Of a DNA stretch of 64,000 nt, positions 36,873 through 46,451 are shown piece by piece. Position numbers and translations under genes: made by a program. Under the pieces are notes generated by a model, which ran no database searches, was not told the origin of the DNA, and saw only the letters and a program-made list of their open reading frames with translations. This DNA is from JANOBD01 sp031411495 (lineage in GTDB: Bacteria > Planctomycetota > Phycisphaerae > Tepidisphaerales > Tepidisphaeraceae), in NCBI GenBank assembly GCA_031411495.1, contig JANOBD010000006.1, forward strand, positions 12,447 to 76,446. Direction: 5' to 3'. Within the stretch, counting starts at the first letter, position 1, and each line of letters opens with the position of its first letter.

Positions 36873-38414
36873 TCAGACGCCGGTCGGCGCATACCGACTG
36901 TTCGGCACCGCGATGCGATGATTCGGCTTGCCCTGCCCGATCTTCAGCGCGCCGCCGATGAGCAGCGTGATCACGACCACCGCGAGATTGAGCACGAAGA
37001 ACAGCCCCGCCTCGCGGACGCTCAGGCCGTTGGTCGGGTTTCCGCCCGATTTGACGATGATCACCACGCCCAGCGTCGTCGCGACGAGCAGCCCCAGGCT
37101 TACCGGAATCAGAATCTTCCACGCGAGCCCGAGAATCTGGTCGAAGCGGAAGCGCGGCAGGCTCCAGCGAGTCCACATGAAGACGGCCACGATGCAGAGC
37201 GTCTTGAAGAAGAAACAGCCGACGCGAACGATGCCGGCGAGGAAACTGTCCGTCGCGTGAACGTCGGCCGACCCGCTCAGCGCGGGCCAGAGGCGATCGA
37301 GATACGGCACGTGCCAGCCGCCGAAGAAGAGCGCCACCGCGATCGCGCTCGTCGTGATAATCCCCGCGTATTCCGCGAGGAAGAACAGGCCCATGCGCAT
37401 CGAGCCGTACTCGGTGTGATACCCGCCGACGAGTTCCTGCTCGCACTCGGCCGTATCGAAGGGCGCGCGATTGGCCTCGGCATGGATGCAGATCAGGAAG
37501 AGGATGAACGTGAGCGGGTGGGCGAAGACGTTCCACGCGGGGATCACGCCGAGCCAGTACTTGGCCTGGCTGTTGACGATCTCATGAAGATCGAAGCTGC
37601 CGTACATCAGGCAGATGACCAGGATGGAGATGCCCAGCGGGATCTCATAGCTGACCATGTTCGCGGTTGCGCGCAGGCCGCCGAGGAAGGAGTACTTGTT
37701 GTTCGATGCGTACCCGCCGATGACGACGCCGTACACGGCCAGCCCGAGCACGGCAAGAATGTAGATCACGCCGACGTTGAGGCTGGCGATCTGGAAGCGC
37801 CACCCCGCGGTGTAGGTCGCGTCGAGCTTTTCGGCCAGCCCTGCATCGACCGGCTTCTGATCATTGCCGACGATTCGCCCTTCCGGGTCGAGATGGCCGG
37901 CGAACGGCTTGCCATCGATCGTGCCGGTGATCTTCACATCGCTCTGAACGCTGTCCTGTGCGCCGAGCGAAGCCTGCACCGCCTCGGTCGGCGTCTGCCC
38001 CTGGTTCACTGCGCGGAAGATGTCGACCGTCTTCTCTTTCCCGAACACCCCGCCCCAAGGGATGACCGCGATCGAAATCACCACCACGCTCATCATGATC
38101 ATCGGCGCGATAGTGAAGAGCACCTTGTCCGCGTGCGGCGATCGATAATCTTCCTTCGTGAACATCTTCAGCCCGTCGGCGAACGACTGGCCTAAGCCCC
38201 ACGCCCGCCAATCCTTGAGGATCGGGATGATGCCGAAGCCGAACCCGGTCCGGTTCGGGCCGATGCGGTCCTGTGTCCACGAGGCGATTTTTCGCTCCAG
38301 CAGGATCAGGTAGGCGACGGTCAGCAGCACCAGCAGGTGCATGACGATGGCCAGCACGATCCAGGGCAGGTTCGCGAAGACCCAGTTGTAGAGCGGTTGA
38401 ATCAGGTCAGGCAT
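36873..38414 (-). CDS. nuoH: NADH-quinone oxidoreductase subunit H with large insertion
   Basis: NuoH homologue of 513 residues, much longer than the usual 320-330. Family motifs are seen: ERKIASWTQDRIGPNRTGF, GGYASNNKYSFLGGLRATAN, HAEANRAPFDTAECEQELVG. About 90 residues between the second and third conserved blocks (roughly 115-205) form an extra loop with no membrane segment, including a stretch of TVDIFRAVNQGQTPTEAVQA. It is not flanked by other nuo genes, unlike most complex I subunits. ATG 38414 has AGGA nine bases upstream. Confidence 0.88.
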   Translation of the reverse strand: MPDLIQPLYNWVFANLPWIVLAIVMHLLVLLTVAYLILLERKIASWTQDRIGPNRTGFGFGIIPILKDWRAWGLGQSFADGLKMFTKEDYRSPHADKVLFTIAPMIMMSVVVISIAVIPWGGVFGKEKTVDIFRAVNQGQTPTEAVQASLGAQDSVQSDVKITGTIDGKPFAGHLDPEGRIVGNDQKPVDAGLAEKLDATYTAGWRFQIASLNVGVIYILAVLGLAVYGVVIGGYASNNKYSFLGGLRATANMVSYEIPLGISILVICLMYGSFDLHEIVNSQAKYWLGVIPAWNVFAHPLTFILFLICIHAEANRAPFDTAECEQELVGGYHTEYGSMRMGLFFLAEYAGIITTSAIAVALFFGGWHVPYLDRLWPALSGSADVHATDSFLAGIVRVGCFFFKTLCIVAVFMWTRWSLPRFRFDQILGLAWKILIPVSLGLLVATTLGVVIIVKSGGNPTNGLSVREAGLFFVLNLAVVVITLLIGGALKIGQGKPNHRIAVPNSRYAPTGV

Positions 38415-38455
38415 ATCAGGGATTCCTACAAGATTTGGAGTTGCGCTGCCAGTTG

Positions 38456-38680
38456 TCAGAGTTGTTCTTCGAGTCGTTCGTGCGTCAGGTCGCAGTCTCG
38501 CAGGATCGCGGAGAGCAAGCCCGGCCCGATCGTTTCGCCGGCGTGAACCGGAACGGTCGTTACGCGCCCATCCGCATGCCGAAGCCGGTGATGACTGCCT
38601 TGAACGCGGACCTCGACAAACCCGAGGCAATAAAGCGCCTTGGGGAGCGGTTTCCCGCGAAGTCCCTTTCGCCGAGGCAT
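38456..38680 (-). CDS. hicA: HicA toxin (second hic module)
   Basis: A 74-residue HicA-like interferase with QGSHHRLRHADGRV carrying the catalytic His and IGPGLLSAILRDCDL, as in the HicA family. Its ATG at 38680 overlaps the hicB stop codon (TGATG), so it depends on hicB translation. This is antitoxin-first order, opposite to the module at 13410. Confidence 0.82.
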   Translation of the reverse strand: MPRRKGLRGKPLPKALYCLGFVEVRVQGSHHRLRHADGRVTTVPVHAGETIGPGLLSAILRDCDLTHERLEEQL

Positions 38681-38898
38681 CAGGGCACCTGCACCTGCTG
38701 TATTCCCACGAACTCGCGACGTGGCGTTTTTGGCAAGTCCTTCAGGCAGAGCGAAATCGCTTCGCGGACGCGCTCCATCAGCTTGTCCAGTGACTTGGCC
38801 TGGGTATGACAGCCTTCGAGTTCCGGCACCGTGGCGAAGAGATATCCCTCTTGATCACGCTCTACCAGGACGGTGAATGGTGCACGCTTCAATCGCAT
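38680..38898 (-). CDS. hicB: HicB antitoxin (second hic module)
   Basis: A 72-residue HicB-like protein (MRLKRAPFTVLVERDQEGYL, then FATVPELEGCHTQAKSLDKL) with the EALAxxL-type helix replaced by REAISLCLKDL. It is directly upstream of hicA on the same strand, starting 24 bases before the amidase gene's 3' end. Confidence 0.82.
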   Translation of the reverse strand: MRLKRAPFTVLVERDQEGYLFATVPELEGCHTQAKSLDKLMERVREAISLCLKDLPKTPRREFVGIQQVQVP

Positions 38899-38922
38899 GA
38901 CTGGATGGTATCAATTGACGCT

Positions 38923-39867
38923 TCAATTCGACAGTGGGCCGTGAATCGCCCCATCCGCCAGAAACGCGTGCACGCCGAGCACGCCATTGGCGATCTGGGT
39001 GATCCGTAAATCCACCGCCACGCTCGCCAGCGCGTGGGCTTCGGAGCGCGAGATACCGAGCGTTCGCATGAGATGGTCGAGCATGCCGCGCAGCGCGACG
39101 ATCGTCGCCTGGCGCAGGTCGGCATCGAAGCCGAAGGTCAGATAGCCGCCGGGCACCTTCGCCTGCGGCCACTCGAGCGGCACGCCGTCCACGAGCGAGA
39201 GCTTCAGTTCGACGTCCTTCATGCCACACTCGATGGCCGTGCCGCACGACTCGCCGTCGCCCTGCGCCGCGTGGCCGTCGCCAAAGGAGAAGAGCGCGCC
39301 CTCGACTTCGACTGGCAGGAACAGGCTCGACCCGGCGACGAGTTCTTTGCAGTCGATATTCCCGCCCACGCGTCGCGGCGGAGTGGTCGAGAGAATGCCC
39401 GGCTCGCCGGGGCAGACGCCGATCACGCCGAGGAACGGCGCGATCTTCACGCGAAAGCCAGTGTGACTGAGCGCGATGCCTGCGAGTGAATCGATCCGCC
39501 ACGCCGTGTGCAGGTCCGTTTCGATGCCGACGTCGCAAGCGAAATCCGCGTTCGCGCCCACCCAGGTCCAAGCGACATCGTCCGGCACCAGTCGAATGAC
39601 ATCCACGCGCAGCGTCTGCCCCGGCCGCGCGCCGCGGATCACGATCGGCCCGATCAGGCAGTGGTGCAGATCGTTGGCCGGATCGATGCGATCTTCGCGT
39701 TTGATCGCCCGGTGAAACACCTCGGCCGCGAACGGGTCGATGCCCCAGCCTGCGTCAAGCGTGGCGCAGCGGACGATGTCGCCTGAGTCGATGGCGAGGA
39801 TCGGCGCGCGATCGCGCGAGAAGCAGCCTTGAAAGTTCCGAGCGACGCATTCGAGGTCGTGGATCAT
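38923..39867 (-). CDS. Acetamidase/formamidase family protein
   Basis: A 314-residue FmdA/AmdA-family protein. Family stretches visible: HCLIGPIVIRGARPGQTLRV, FSFGDGHAAQGDGESCGTAI and FLGVIGVCPGEPG. The family cleaves small amides (formamide, acetamide) to ammonia plus acid; substrate cannot be assigned. I chose ATG 39867; the longer frame to 39951 overlaps the SIMPL gene. Confidence 0.88.
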   Translation of the reverse strand: MIHDLECVARNFQGCFSRDRAPILAIDSGDIVRCATLDAGWGIDPFAAEVFHRAIKREDRIDPANDLHHCLIGPIVIRGARPGQTLRVDVIRLVPDDVAWTWVGANADFACDVGIETDLHTAWRIDSLAGIALSHTGFRVKIAPFLGVIGVCPGEPGILSTTPPRRVGGNIDCKELVAGSSLFLPVEVEGALFSFGDGHAAQGDGESCGTAIECGMKDVELKLSLVDGVPLEWPQAKVPGGYLTFGFDADLRQATIVALRGMLDHLMRTLGISRSEAHALASVAVDLRITQIANGVLGVHAFLADGAIHGPLSN

Positions 39868-39947
39868 CGCGGCGAATCGTGCCGGAGCAGACGATTGCGG
39901 GCAAGGTCGGCGACCGCTGACTCTCGCTTTTCGCGGCGAGCAACACT

Positions 39948-40709
39948 TCAATGCGCTGGGCTCATCTCGAACGTCACCGCCACGCTGGCCCTGATCGCGA
40001 TCTGTCCGAGTGGCATCGTCTCATCACCGCTGCCGCTTCCGCCACCGGGCGCCTGTTGCACGGCATTTTGCGATATGTACTGGTTGCCGTATCCGCTCCA
40101 GCCCCACCAGTTGCTCGTGTATCCCCAGAACCCGATCGAGCCTTCGCCAATTGTCCGAGGCAACTCGACTTTCATCTCGAGTTCGGTGGCGAGCGCAACG
40201 GCCTTCTCCTTCGCGGCATGGATCGCCAACTTGCGCGCCTCGTCACGATGTTTGCGAAGCTCGGTGGTTCGAAACTCCACTCCCATCAGGTAGTTCGCGC
40301 CATTGTTGAGCCCCGCGTCGATCAACGACTCGAACTTGCTCGTGTCCTTGAGCGTCACCGTGTACTGCCGACGGCAGACGTATCCGTCGATTCCATTCTT
40401 CGCGCCGCCGTTGGGGTAATCGATCTGCACCTGCATTACGTCCGTCTGAATGTATTTGTCTTCGACGCCGAGATCGCGAATGGCTGCGAGCAGCGTCTTC
40501 GTTTGCGCGTCGTTCTGCGTTTTCGCGTCGGCCAAGGCGGGCTTAAATGTTTCGACGCCGAAATTGATGATGACCTCATCCGGCGTGACGTATACGGTCG
40601 CCTCGCCGGTCGTGGAGATGGATGGCGGCAGTGCCGCGTTCTCCGCGGCACGAAGGTTGGCAGCAGCGACGAGAAGAAGAACTAATCCGACAGATTTCCA
40701 GTTTCGCAT
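39948..40709 (-). CDS. SIMPL-domain (DUF541) exported protein
   Basis: A 253-residue protein with signal peptide (GLVLLLVAAANLRA) and a SIMPL/DUF541 domain: ISTTGEATVYVTPDEVIINF, then YIQTDVMQVQIDYP and LRKHRDEARKLAIHAAKEKA. The family is periplasmic and functionally undefined. The amidase start is 80 bases after its stop. Confidence 0.82.
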   Translation of the reverse strand: MRNWKSVGLVLLLVAAANLRAAENAALPPSISTTGEATVYVTPDEVIINFGVETFKPALADAKTQNDAQTKTLLAAIRDLGVEDKYIQTDVMQVQIDYPNGGAKNGIDGYVCRRQYTVTLKDTSKFESLIDAGLNNGANYLMGVEFRTTELRKHRDEARKLAIHAAKEKAVALATELEMKVELPRTIGEGSIGFWGYTSNWWGWSGYGNQYISQNAVQQAPGGGSGSGDETMPLGQIAIRASVAVTFEMSPAH

Positions 40710-41308
40710 GTTGTGTTTAGACGCATTGGAGTCGCCGGGGTTCCCTTCATCGTTCTCGACGCGCCATCAATCCTCGATGTCTCTCACGATCACAAAGTCG
40801 CTTCAACTGACTTCATCCCAATCGTCTTTGCACCAGAAACTTACGAATCCCGCTTCAATCCCGCGCGCTGCGCAAAAACGCCCATCGGCGCAGCTTTTCA
40901 AGGAATGCTGGAGGCTTCCCTTGCGCGCTGAATGCATCCCTGTTTCTCAATCTCCCCTCCGCTCGCCACGCCATCGTCTCGCGCGAAAGCGGGAGAGGCA
41001 CCCTCTCACCGCGGGAGCCGCCCTCTGCCGCACAAATACTGTTTTCGCTTCAGGAACGCGGGTCTCACCCGCGGCGCGAGAGGAAGTGAGAGGAAGTGAG
41101 AGGAAATGAGACGGTTTTCGAACCTCGCCAACACCCTCTCGGCGAACCCGATTTGAGCATCACCCCGGCACGTCTTACCATCCGCCCCGCCACAACGCAT
41201 CCACTTCAACCCGCGGCCGCGCGATCTACCCCGATCCGCCTCCGCACAACGCGAGGACCCTCCTTGGACCACCCCAACACCCGCCCGGACAACCAGAACA
41301 TCCAGACC
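40710..41308. other. Gene-free stretch before tyrosine phenol-lyase
   Basis: No convincing gene. Contains 41078-41107, three units of a 10-bp repeat GAGAGGAAGT (last unit GAGAGGAAAT), and hairpin-like GC-rich words. The frame reaching back from the tyrosine phenol-lyase gene into this region has no homology. Confidence 0.55.
41078..41107. repeat. Three-unit 10-bp tandem repeat
   Basis: GAGAGGAAGT twice, then GAGAGGAAAT; it lies about 200 bases before the tyrosine phenol-lyase start. Confidence 0.6.
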
Positions 41309-42694
41309 ATGGGCAAGCAGTACAAGCGCCGCTCGTGGGCCGAGCCGTACAAGATCAAGATGGTCGAGCCCATCAAGATGACCACCCCCGCGCAGCGCGA
41401 AACCGCGCTCAAGGAGGCCGGCTACAACACCTTCCTCCTGAGGAGCGAAGATGTGTACATCGACCTGCTGACCGACTCCGGCACCAGCGCGATGAGCGAC
41501 TGGCAGTGGGCCGGCATGATGCTCGGCGATGAGGCGTATGCCGGCTCGAAAAACTTCTACCACCTCGAAGCCGCCGTCCGCACGCACTACACGCACAAGC
41601 ACGTCATCCCCACCCACCAGGGCCGCGGCGCGGAGAACATTCTCAGCCAGATCATGATCAAGCCCGGCGATGTCGTGCCGGGCAACATGTACTTCACCAC
41701 CACGCGTTACCACCAGGAACACGCGGGCGGAAAGTTCGTCGACGTCATCATCGACGACGCCCACGACCCCGCCACCATCAACCCGTTCAAGGGCAACATC
41801 GATCTCGACAAGCTCGGCAAAGTGCTCGCCGAAAATCCCGGAAAGGTGCCCTACGTCTGCCTGCACGCGACCGTGAACATGGCCGGCGGGCAACCGGTGA
41901 GCATGGGGAACCTCCGCGAAGTCCGCTCGCTGTGCAACAAGCACGGCGTGCCGATCATGATGGACGCGACGCGGGCCGTGGAGAACGCGTACTTCATCCA
42001 GCAGCGCGAAGCCGGCTACGCCGACAAATCCGTGGCGCAGATCCTCGCCGAGTTCTGTTCACATACGGACGGCGCGACGATGAGCGGCAAGAAGGATGCG
42101 CTCGTGAACATCGGCGGCTGGCTCGCGGTGAATGACGACAAGCTCGCAGAAGCGGCGCGGAACATGGTCGTGGTGTACGAAGGCCTGCATACCTACGGCG
42201 GCATGGCCGGGCGCGACATGGAGGCGATGGCCCGCGGCATCGCGGAATCCGTCCAGGACGACCACATCCGCGCCCGCATCGGACAGGTGGAATATCTTGG
42301 CGAACTGCTCAGCGAATGGGGCGTGCCGATCGTCCTGCCGGTTGGCGGACACGCCGTGTATCTCGACGCGCGACGCTTCTATCCCGAGATGAAGCAGGTC
42401 GAGTTCCCCGCGCAAACCCTCGCGGCCGAGCTGTACCTCGATAGCGGCGTTCGCGCGATGGAGCGCGGCATCGTCAGCGCCGGCCGGAACATCGAGACCG
42501 GCGACCATCACTACCCCAAGCTCGAACTCGTTCGCTTGACCATCCCGCGGCGGGTCTACACGCAGGCGCACATGGACGTCGTCGCGGAAAGTGTGGAAGC
42601 CGTGTTCCGAAACGCGAACAAACCGCGCGGACTCAAGATGGTGTACGAGCCGCAGTATCTGCGGTTCTTCCAGGCGAGGTTCGAGCCGTTGTGA
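41309..42694 (+). CDS. tpl: Tyrosine phenol-lyase (beta-tyrosinase)
   Basis: A PLP enzyme of 461 residues that splits tyrosine into phenol, pyruvate and ammonia. The PLP lysine is in TMSGKKDALVNIGG. Residues that separate this enzyme from tryptophanase are all of the tyrosine phenol-lyase type: YFTTTRYHQE (Thr/Arg), MERGIVSAGRN (Arg of the R381 type, Ile in tryptophanase) and LRFFQARF (Phe, His in tryptophanase). ATG 41309 (MGKQYKRRSWAEPYKIKMVE) fits the family; an upstream TTG at 41264 is possible. No tyrosine transporter gene is adjacent. Confidence 0.88.
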   Translation: MGKQYKRRSWAEPYKIKMVEPIKMTTPAQRETALKEAGYNTFLLRSEDVYIDLLTDSGTSAMSDWQWAGMMLGDEAYAGSKNFYHLEAAVRTHYTHKHVIPTHQGRGAENILSQIMIKPGDVVPGNMYFTTTRYHQEHAGGKFVDVIIDDAHDPATINPFKGNIDLDKLGKVLAENPGKVPYVCLHATVNMAGGQPVSMGNLREVRSLCNKHGVPIMMDATRAVENAYFIQQREAGYADKSVAQILAEFCSHTDGATMSGKKDALVNIGGWLAVNDDKLAEAARNMVVVYEGLHTYGGMAGRDMEAMARGIAESVQDDHIRARIGQVEYLGELLSEWGVPIVLPVGGHAVYLDARRFYPEMKQVEFPAQTLAAELYLDSGVRAMERGIVSAGRNIETGDHHYPKLELVRLTIPRRVYTQAHMDVVAESVEAVFRNANKPRGLKMVYEPQYLRFFQARFEPL

Positions 42695-42738
42695 AGCGAG
42701 CGACCCAATGAGCGGCTCATCGCGCACCACCCGAACCT

Positions 42739-42776
42739 CACTCCGGCCCGCTCCCGTCGTACCGGGAGAAGGAGTG
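42739..42776. terminator. Hairpin between tyrosine phenol-lyase and carboxyltransferase genes
   Basis: CACTCC...GGAGTG outer arms with an inner CTCCCG-TCGTAC-CGGGAG stem, between two converging genes. T-tract is weak; may be bidirectional or just a repeat. Confidence 0.5.
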
Positions 42777-42779
42777 ATG

Positions 42780-44321
42780 TTACACTTTCGCCGCGACCGG
42801 CGCGCCGTTCTTCGCCGCCCGCTTCTCGAAGAACGTCTTGGCCGGCATCGCGAAGAGGATCGACAGCAGCGCATCGCGGTTCGACTCGATCAGCGGGTTC
42901 TCTTTGAAAACCGCCATCAGGTCCATGTCGGGAACGTAATCCGCCGGCCGCTTGGTGCAGATCGTTTCGCCCGCCAGCTTCACTTTTTCGAGCACAGCCG
43001 GGTCCGGCGGCGCCGGGCACTTGCCATAGCGGCCGGCGACGAGCGCCTTGAACTCTTTGGTCATCATCGAATACGGCGAGCCCGTCATCACGTTGAACGC
43101 CGCCTGCGAGCCGACGATCTGGCTCGTCGGCGTTACCAGCGGCACGTAGCCCGCCGCCGCGCGAACCCGCGGAACCTCTTCCAGGATCTGCGGCATCAGG
43201 TCGAGCTTGCCCTGATCCTTGAGCTGGTTGTGCAGGTTCGAAATCATGCCGCCGGGAACCTGCGCTTCGAGCTGCCGACGATCGATCGCCGGATAACCCT
43301 GGCCGACCATGATCTCGTCTTCCACGATCGCGATCGCCTGGTCGAGCAGCTTCGGATCGCGCGACGCTTGATAGCTCTTGAGCAGGCCGACGACCTTGCG
43401 GACGCGCTCGCGATTTTCCGGCGTCGCCTCGGCGGGCCAGGGGTTGCCGAACGTGTTGGGCGCGGCATCGACGGATTTGAGTTCGACGCGGATCTTGCGC
43501 AGCTCTTCGTCGATCTGCTTCGCGTTCTTCAGGTCGATCCCATGATTGATGCCCATCTCCTTCGCGAAGTAGTTCATCAACTCGACGGGCGGCTGGCTCG
43601 TCGAGCCGGCCATCGCGCCGTAGGCGGTATCGAGGTAATCGACGCCCAGCAGCATGCCGACGGCGTACGTGACGATCGCCAGGCCGTTGGTGCAGTGGCT
43701 GTGCAGCGTGATCTCGACGCCGGGGAAGTTCTTGTGCATGCGCTCGATCATGTCGAACGCGTCCTTGGGATGCAGCAGTCCGGCCATGTCCTTGATCGCC
43801 AGCGAGTCGGCGCCGAGTTCCAGCGCCGCGCGGCAGAAATCGACGAAGTAGTTGGTGTCGTGAATCGGGCTGGTGGTGTAGGAAAGCGCGGCCTCGGCGT
43901 GTCCGTTGTAGGTCTTGGTGGCCATGATCGGCACCATGATGTTGCGCGAGTCGTTGAGCGCATCGAAAATGCGCACGCGCCGGTTGCCGCCGCGCACCGC
44001 CTCCTTGATGAAGGAGACGACGATGTTGTCGGCATAAGGGGAATAAGCAAAGAGGTTCTGCCCGCGGCAGAGCGAGCGGATGACCGGGCCGTCTTTGCCC
44101 AGGAGCTTCCAGAACGCGTCGAGCCGTTCCCACGGGTCGTCGCCGGTGAAGCGCAGCGCACTGTCGAGCGTCGCCCCGCCCCAGAGTTCGAGAATCTTGT
44201 ACCCTTGGTTCTTCAGCATCGGCAGCACGCGCATGCACTGGGCGGTGCTCATGCGCGTGGCCAGGAGCGACTGGTGTCCGTCGCGGAGGGAGGTATCAAT
44301 GAAGGACGTTTGGACGGGCAT
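42780..44321 (-). CDS. Biotin-dependent carboxyltransferase subunit (pyruvate carboxylase B / OadA-like)
   Basis: A 513-residue HMGL-like plus conserved carboxylase domain protein. The start FIDTSLRDGHQSLLATRMST carries the DxTLRDGxQS metal motif, with IKDMAGLLHP and TLHSHCTNGLA (HxH). It lacks the C-terminal biotinyl domain, so it should work with a separate biotin carrier and carboxylase. Family members act as the 5S/transcarboxylase, oxaloacetate decarboxylase alpha or pyruvate carboxylase B subunit; which one is not clear. ATG 44321 has GAGG upstream. Confidence 0.85.
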   Translation of the reverse strand: MPVQTSFIDTSLRDGHQSLLATRMSTAQCMRVLPMLKNQGYKILELWGGATLDSALRFTGDDPWERLDAFWKLLGKDGPVIRSLCRGQNLFAYSPYADNIVVSFIKEAVRGGNRRVRIFDALNDSRNIMVPIMATKTYNGHAEAALSYTTSPIHDTNYFVDFCRAALELGADSLAIKDMAGLLHPKDAFDMIERMHKNFPGVEITLHSHCTNGLAIVTYAVGMLLGVDYLDTAYGAMAGSTSQPPVELMNYFAKEMGINHGIDLKNAKQIDEELRKIRVELKSVDAAPNTFGNPWPAEATPENRERVRKVVGLLKSYQASRDPKLLDQAIAIVEDEIMVGQGYPAIDRRQLEAQVPGGMISNLHNQLKDQGKLDLMPQILEEVPRVRAAAGYVPLVTPTSQIVGSQAAFNVMTGSPYSMMTKEFKALVAGRYGKCPAPPDPAVLEKVKLAGETICTKRPADYVPDMDLMAVFKENPLIESNRDALLSILFAMPAKTFFEKRAAKNGAPVAAKV

Positions 44322-44474
44322 CGGGGCCTCGCGGTAAAAGGACTCTTTTGTCCGTATATAACCGCGACGACCCGTCTTGTCATCGCCGGGCGATGAGGCG
44401 AAGCGTCGCGGGCGGATTTAAGTCACGCGGGTTCGATGCGCTAACCCCTGCTGGTGGGGCGGTTTGTTGCCGAG

Positions 44475-46451
44475 TTACGGCGTCGCATTCGGTTCCTCTT
44501 TCCGTGTCAGCACATACTTCGCCGGCTGACCCTGGAACTCGCTCTTCCAGTCGAAGTTCGGAACTTCGCCGATGAATAGCCCGCCCGATTCGACGCGGAT
44601 GTAAAACGTCGGCTTGCCCGCGTCGGGAATCGCGTAGCCGACGTCGGCGTTGAAATACATCGTGCCGAGCGCGCCCGGCTTGAAATCGGCCCGGAAAAAA
44701 CTCGATGCATCCATCATCAGCGCATCCCATCGCGACGATTCGATCAATTCGAACGGCGTGAACGTCGCGGTGCCATCGATCTGGGGCTCCGCTTTGAACA
44801 GACAGCGAAGCACATTCGGATTCTCCGCGCGGGGGTCGGTCAGTTGCACGAGAATCCATCGCTCGCCTTGATGGTCTATCCAGATCGGTTTGCCGACGAA
44901 CGCGATCCCGGATGCCGGCTGGCCTTCGGCGTCGGCAGTGAACGTGCCGGCTAAATCGTTGAAGAGCGATTCGCTCACGTCCTTCGGCCACGAATGGCTC
45001 GCGAGACTCGGCGCCGTGGCATCTTCGTTTTGCTTCGCAGTTTGCTCGGCGCGAAACGCGGCCCACTGCTCGGCCTTGCGTGGCGTGGGTGTGAGATGGC
45101 GGACGAAGTCGGCGGCGACGCGCTCGTCATATTCGTTCTTGTCCAGCGGCGCTTCGGCGCCGCCATCATTCTTGCAGTTGGCGCCGACGCTCCAGACGAT
45201 CGGCTGGGGCGCGGCGCGATAATGAATCAACTCATTGTCGCCTTCGCCGTCACCCGGCACGGCGGGCAGATATGCCGGGACAAGTTCGTCGAGCGTCTGC
45301 GGATAGTGACCGTTGTCGGCTTGAAACAGCCGCAGCGCCAGCATCGTCGCCGTCACACGCCGGCCGGTCTGCGCGCGGAAGTACGTCAGGAAAAGCCGCG
45401 TGTGATCCGACATCAGCATGCGCGAGTAAATGTTGTATCCGGCCCGCCCTTTCGCGAGCATCACCGCGGCCGCAGCAGACTGCCTCCTGTAATCACCGAA
45501 ATCTTTCAGCGACGGTTCGATGCGCAGCGATTCGCTGAGGTACTGCATGCAGTCGAACTTGGCCCGGCGCGCCATCGGCGAAAGCGCGTACGCCAGAACG
45601 GGATTCATCGGCTTTAAGTTACCGGGCAAGGTGTATCCCGACTTGCCAGACTGAACCTTGTCGACGAGATCGGGAAGGAAGAATCGCTCGAACTGCAATG
45701 CGCGGCGCAGATCATTTCGTGCCGGTTTCTCGTCCAGGAGCGTCGCGATCTGCGCACGGATTCGCTCCGGAGAAACCTCACCTGCCGCGCTGCCCACGTG
45801 CAGGTAGGGCACAATGTTCATCAGCGTCTCATCGTGCATCGCCCGGCAACCCGTCGCGACCAGCATGCCGACGAGCCCCTGATTGCCGGTTGCGACCTGC
45901 GCGATCTGTGAAACACGATCTAGGTGATCCATCGCCAGATCGAAGCGTCCCTGATCTGCCATCGCGAGGGCGGCATTTCGCCCTAGCTCTGCCAAGCTAC
46001 GCGCATGATTGAAACTCGGAAACACTTCAGGCTCGTCGAGGCTGGCCGACCGCGTTCGGCCCTTTAGCAAGTCGAGTTCCGCGAATGAGGCGGCCTGCTG
46101 ACCCAGGTAAATGTCCATCACTTCGCGTTCGCGCGGCGATAGCGGAAGCCGAAGGTCGTCAGCGAAGTTGAGTTCCCTTTCAGCGAACCCGTCTTCGACC
46201 AGATGCGAACCGGCGGATCGAATCACGGCCGCGATGTTTTGTTCATCCGGCAACGGAGGATCGCGAAAGTCGTTGATCGCCATCGGCTCGCCGGTCGACT
46301 TGAGGCGGGCGACCTCGCGCCTGACCCGATCGGCCTCGACCTTCCCCCACAGCGCGTGCACGATGACCAGCAACGCGAGAAGAAAGAGAAACGAAAGGCT
46401 GACGATCCGGCCCCAGCGACGTTTGCGCGCTCGGTGTTCACCTTCACTCAT
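44475..46451 (-). CDS. Large membrane-anchored protein of unknown function
   Basis: 658 residues: one N-terminal membrane helix (RIVSLSFLFLLALLVIVHAL), then a long soluble region with several helical stretches, and a region near residue 370 (LALRLFQADNGHYPQTLDEL), the ALRLYQ...G.YP..L..L pattern also seen in pilin-like planctomycete proteins. No enzyme motif was found. It starts opposite and downstream of the PEP-CTERM subtilase gene. Confidence 0.65.
   Translation of the reverse strand: MSEGEHRARKRRWGRIVSLSFLFLLALLVIVHALWGKVEADRVRREVARLKSTGEPMAINDFRDPPLPDEQNIAAVIRSAGSHLVEDGFAERELNFADDLRLPLSPREREVMDIYLGQQAASFAELDLLKGRTRSASLDEPEVFPSFNHARSLAELGRNAALAMADQGRFDLAMDHLDRVSQIAQVATGNQGLVGMLVATGCRAMHDETLMNIVPYLHVGSAAGEVSPERIRAQIATLLDEKPARNDLRRALQFERFFLPDLVDKVQSGKSGYTLPGNLKPMNPVLAYALSPMARRAKFDCMQYLSESLRIEPSLKDFGDYRRQSAAAAVMLAKGRAGYNIYSRMLMSDHTRLFLTYFRAQTGRRVTATMLALRLFQADNGHYPQTLDELVPAYLPAVPGDGEGDNELIHYRAAPQPIVWSVGANCKNDGGAEAPLDKNEYDERVAADFVRHLTPTPRKAEQWAAFRAEQTAKQNEDATAPSLASHSWPKDVSESLFNDLAGTFTADAEGQPASGIAFVGKPIWIDHQGERWILVQLTDPRAENPNVLRCLFKAEPQIDGTATFTPFELIESSRWDALMMDASSFFRADFKPGALGTMYFNADVGYAIPDAGKPTFYIRVESGGLFIGEVPNFDWKSEFQGQPAKYVLTRKEEPNATP

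Noticed and set aside
41309..42694. Tryptophanase (tnaA)
   Set aside because: The Arg in MERG and the Phe in LRFF are those of tyrosine phenol-lyase; tryptophanase has Ile and His there.
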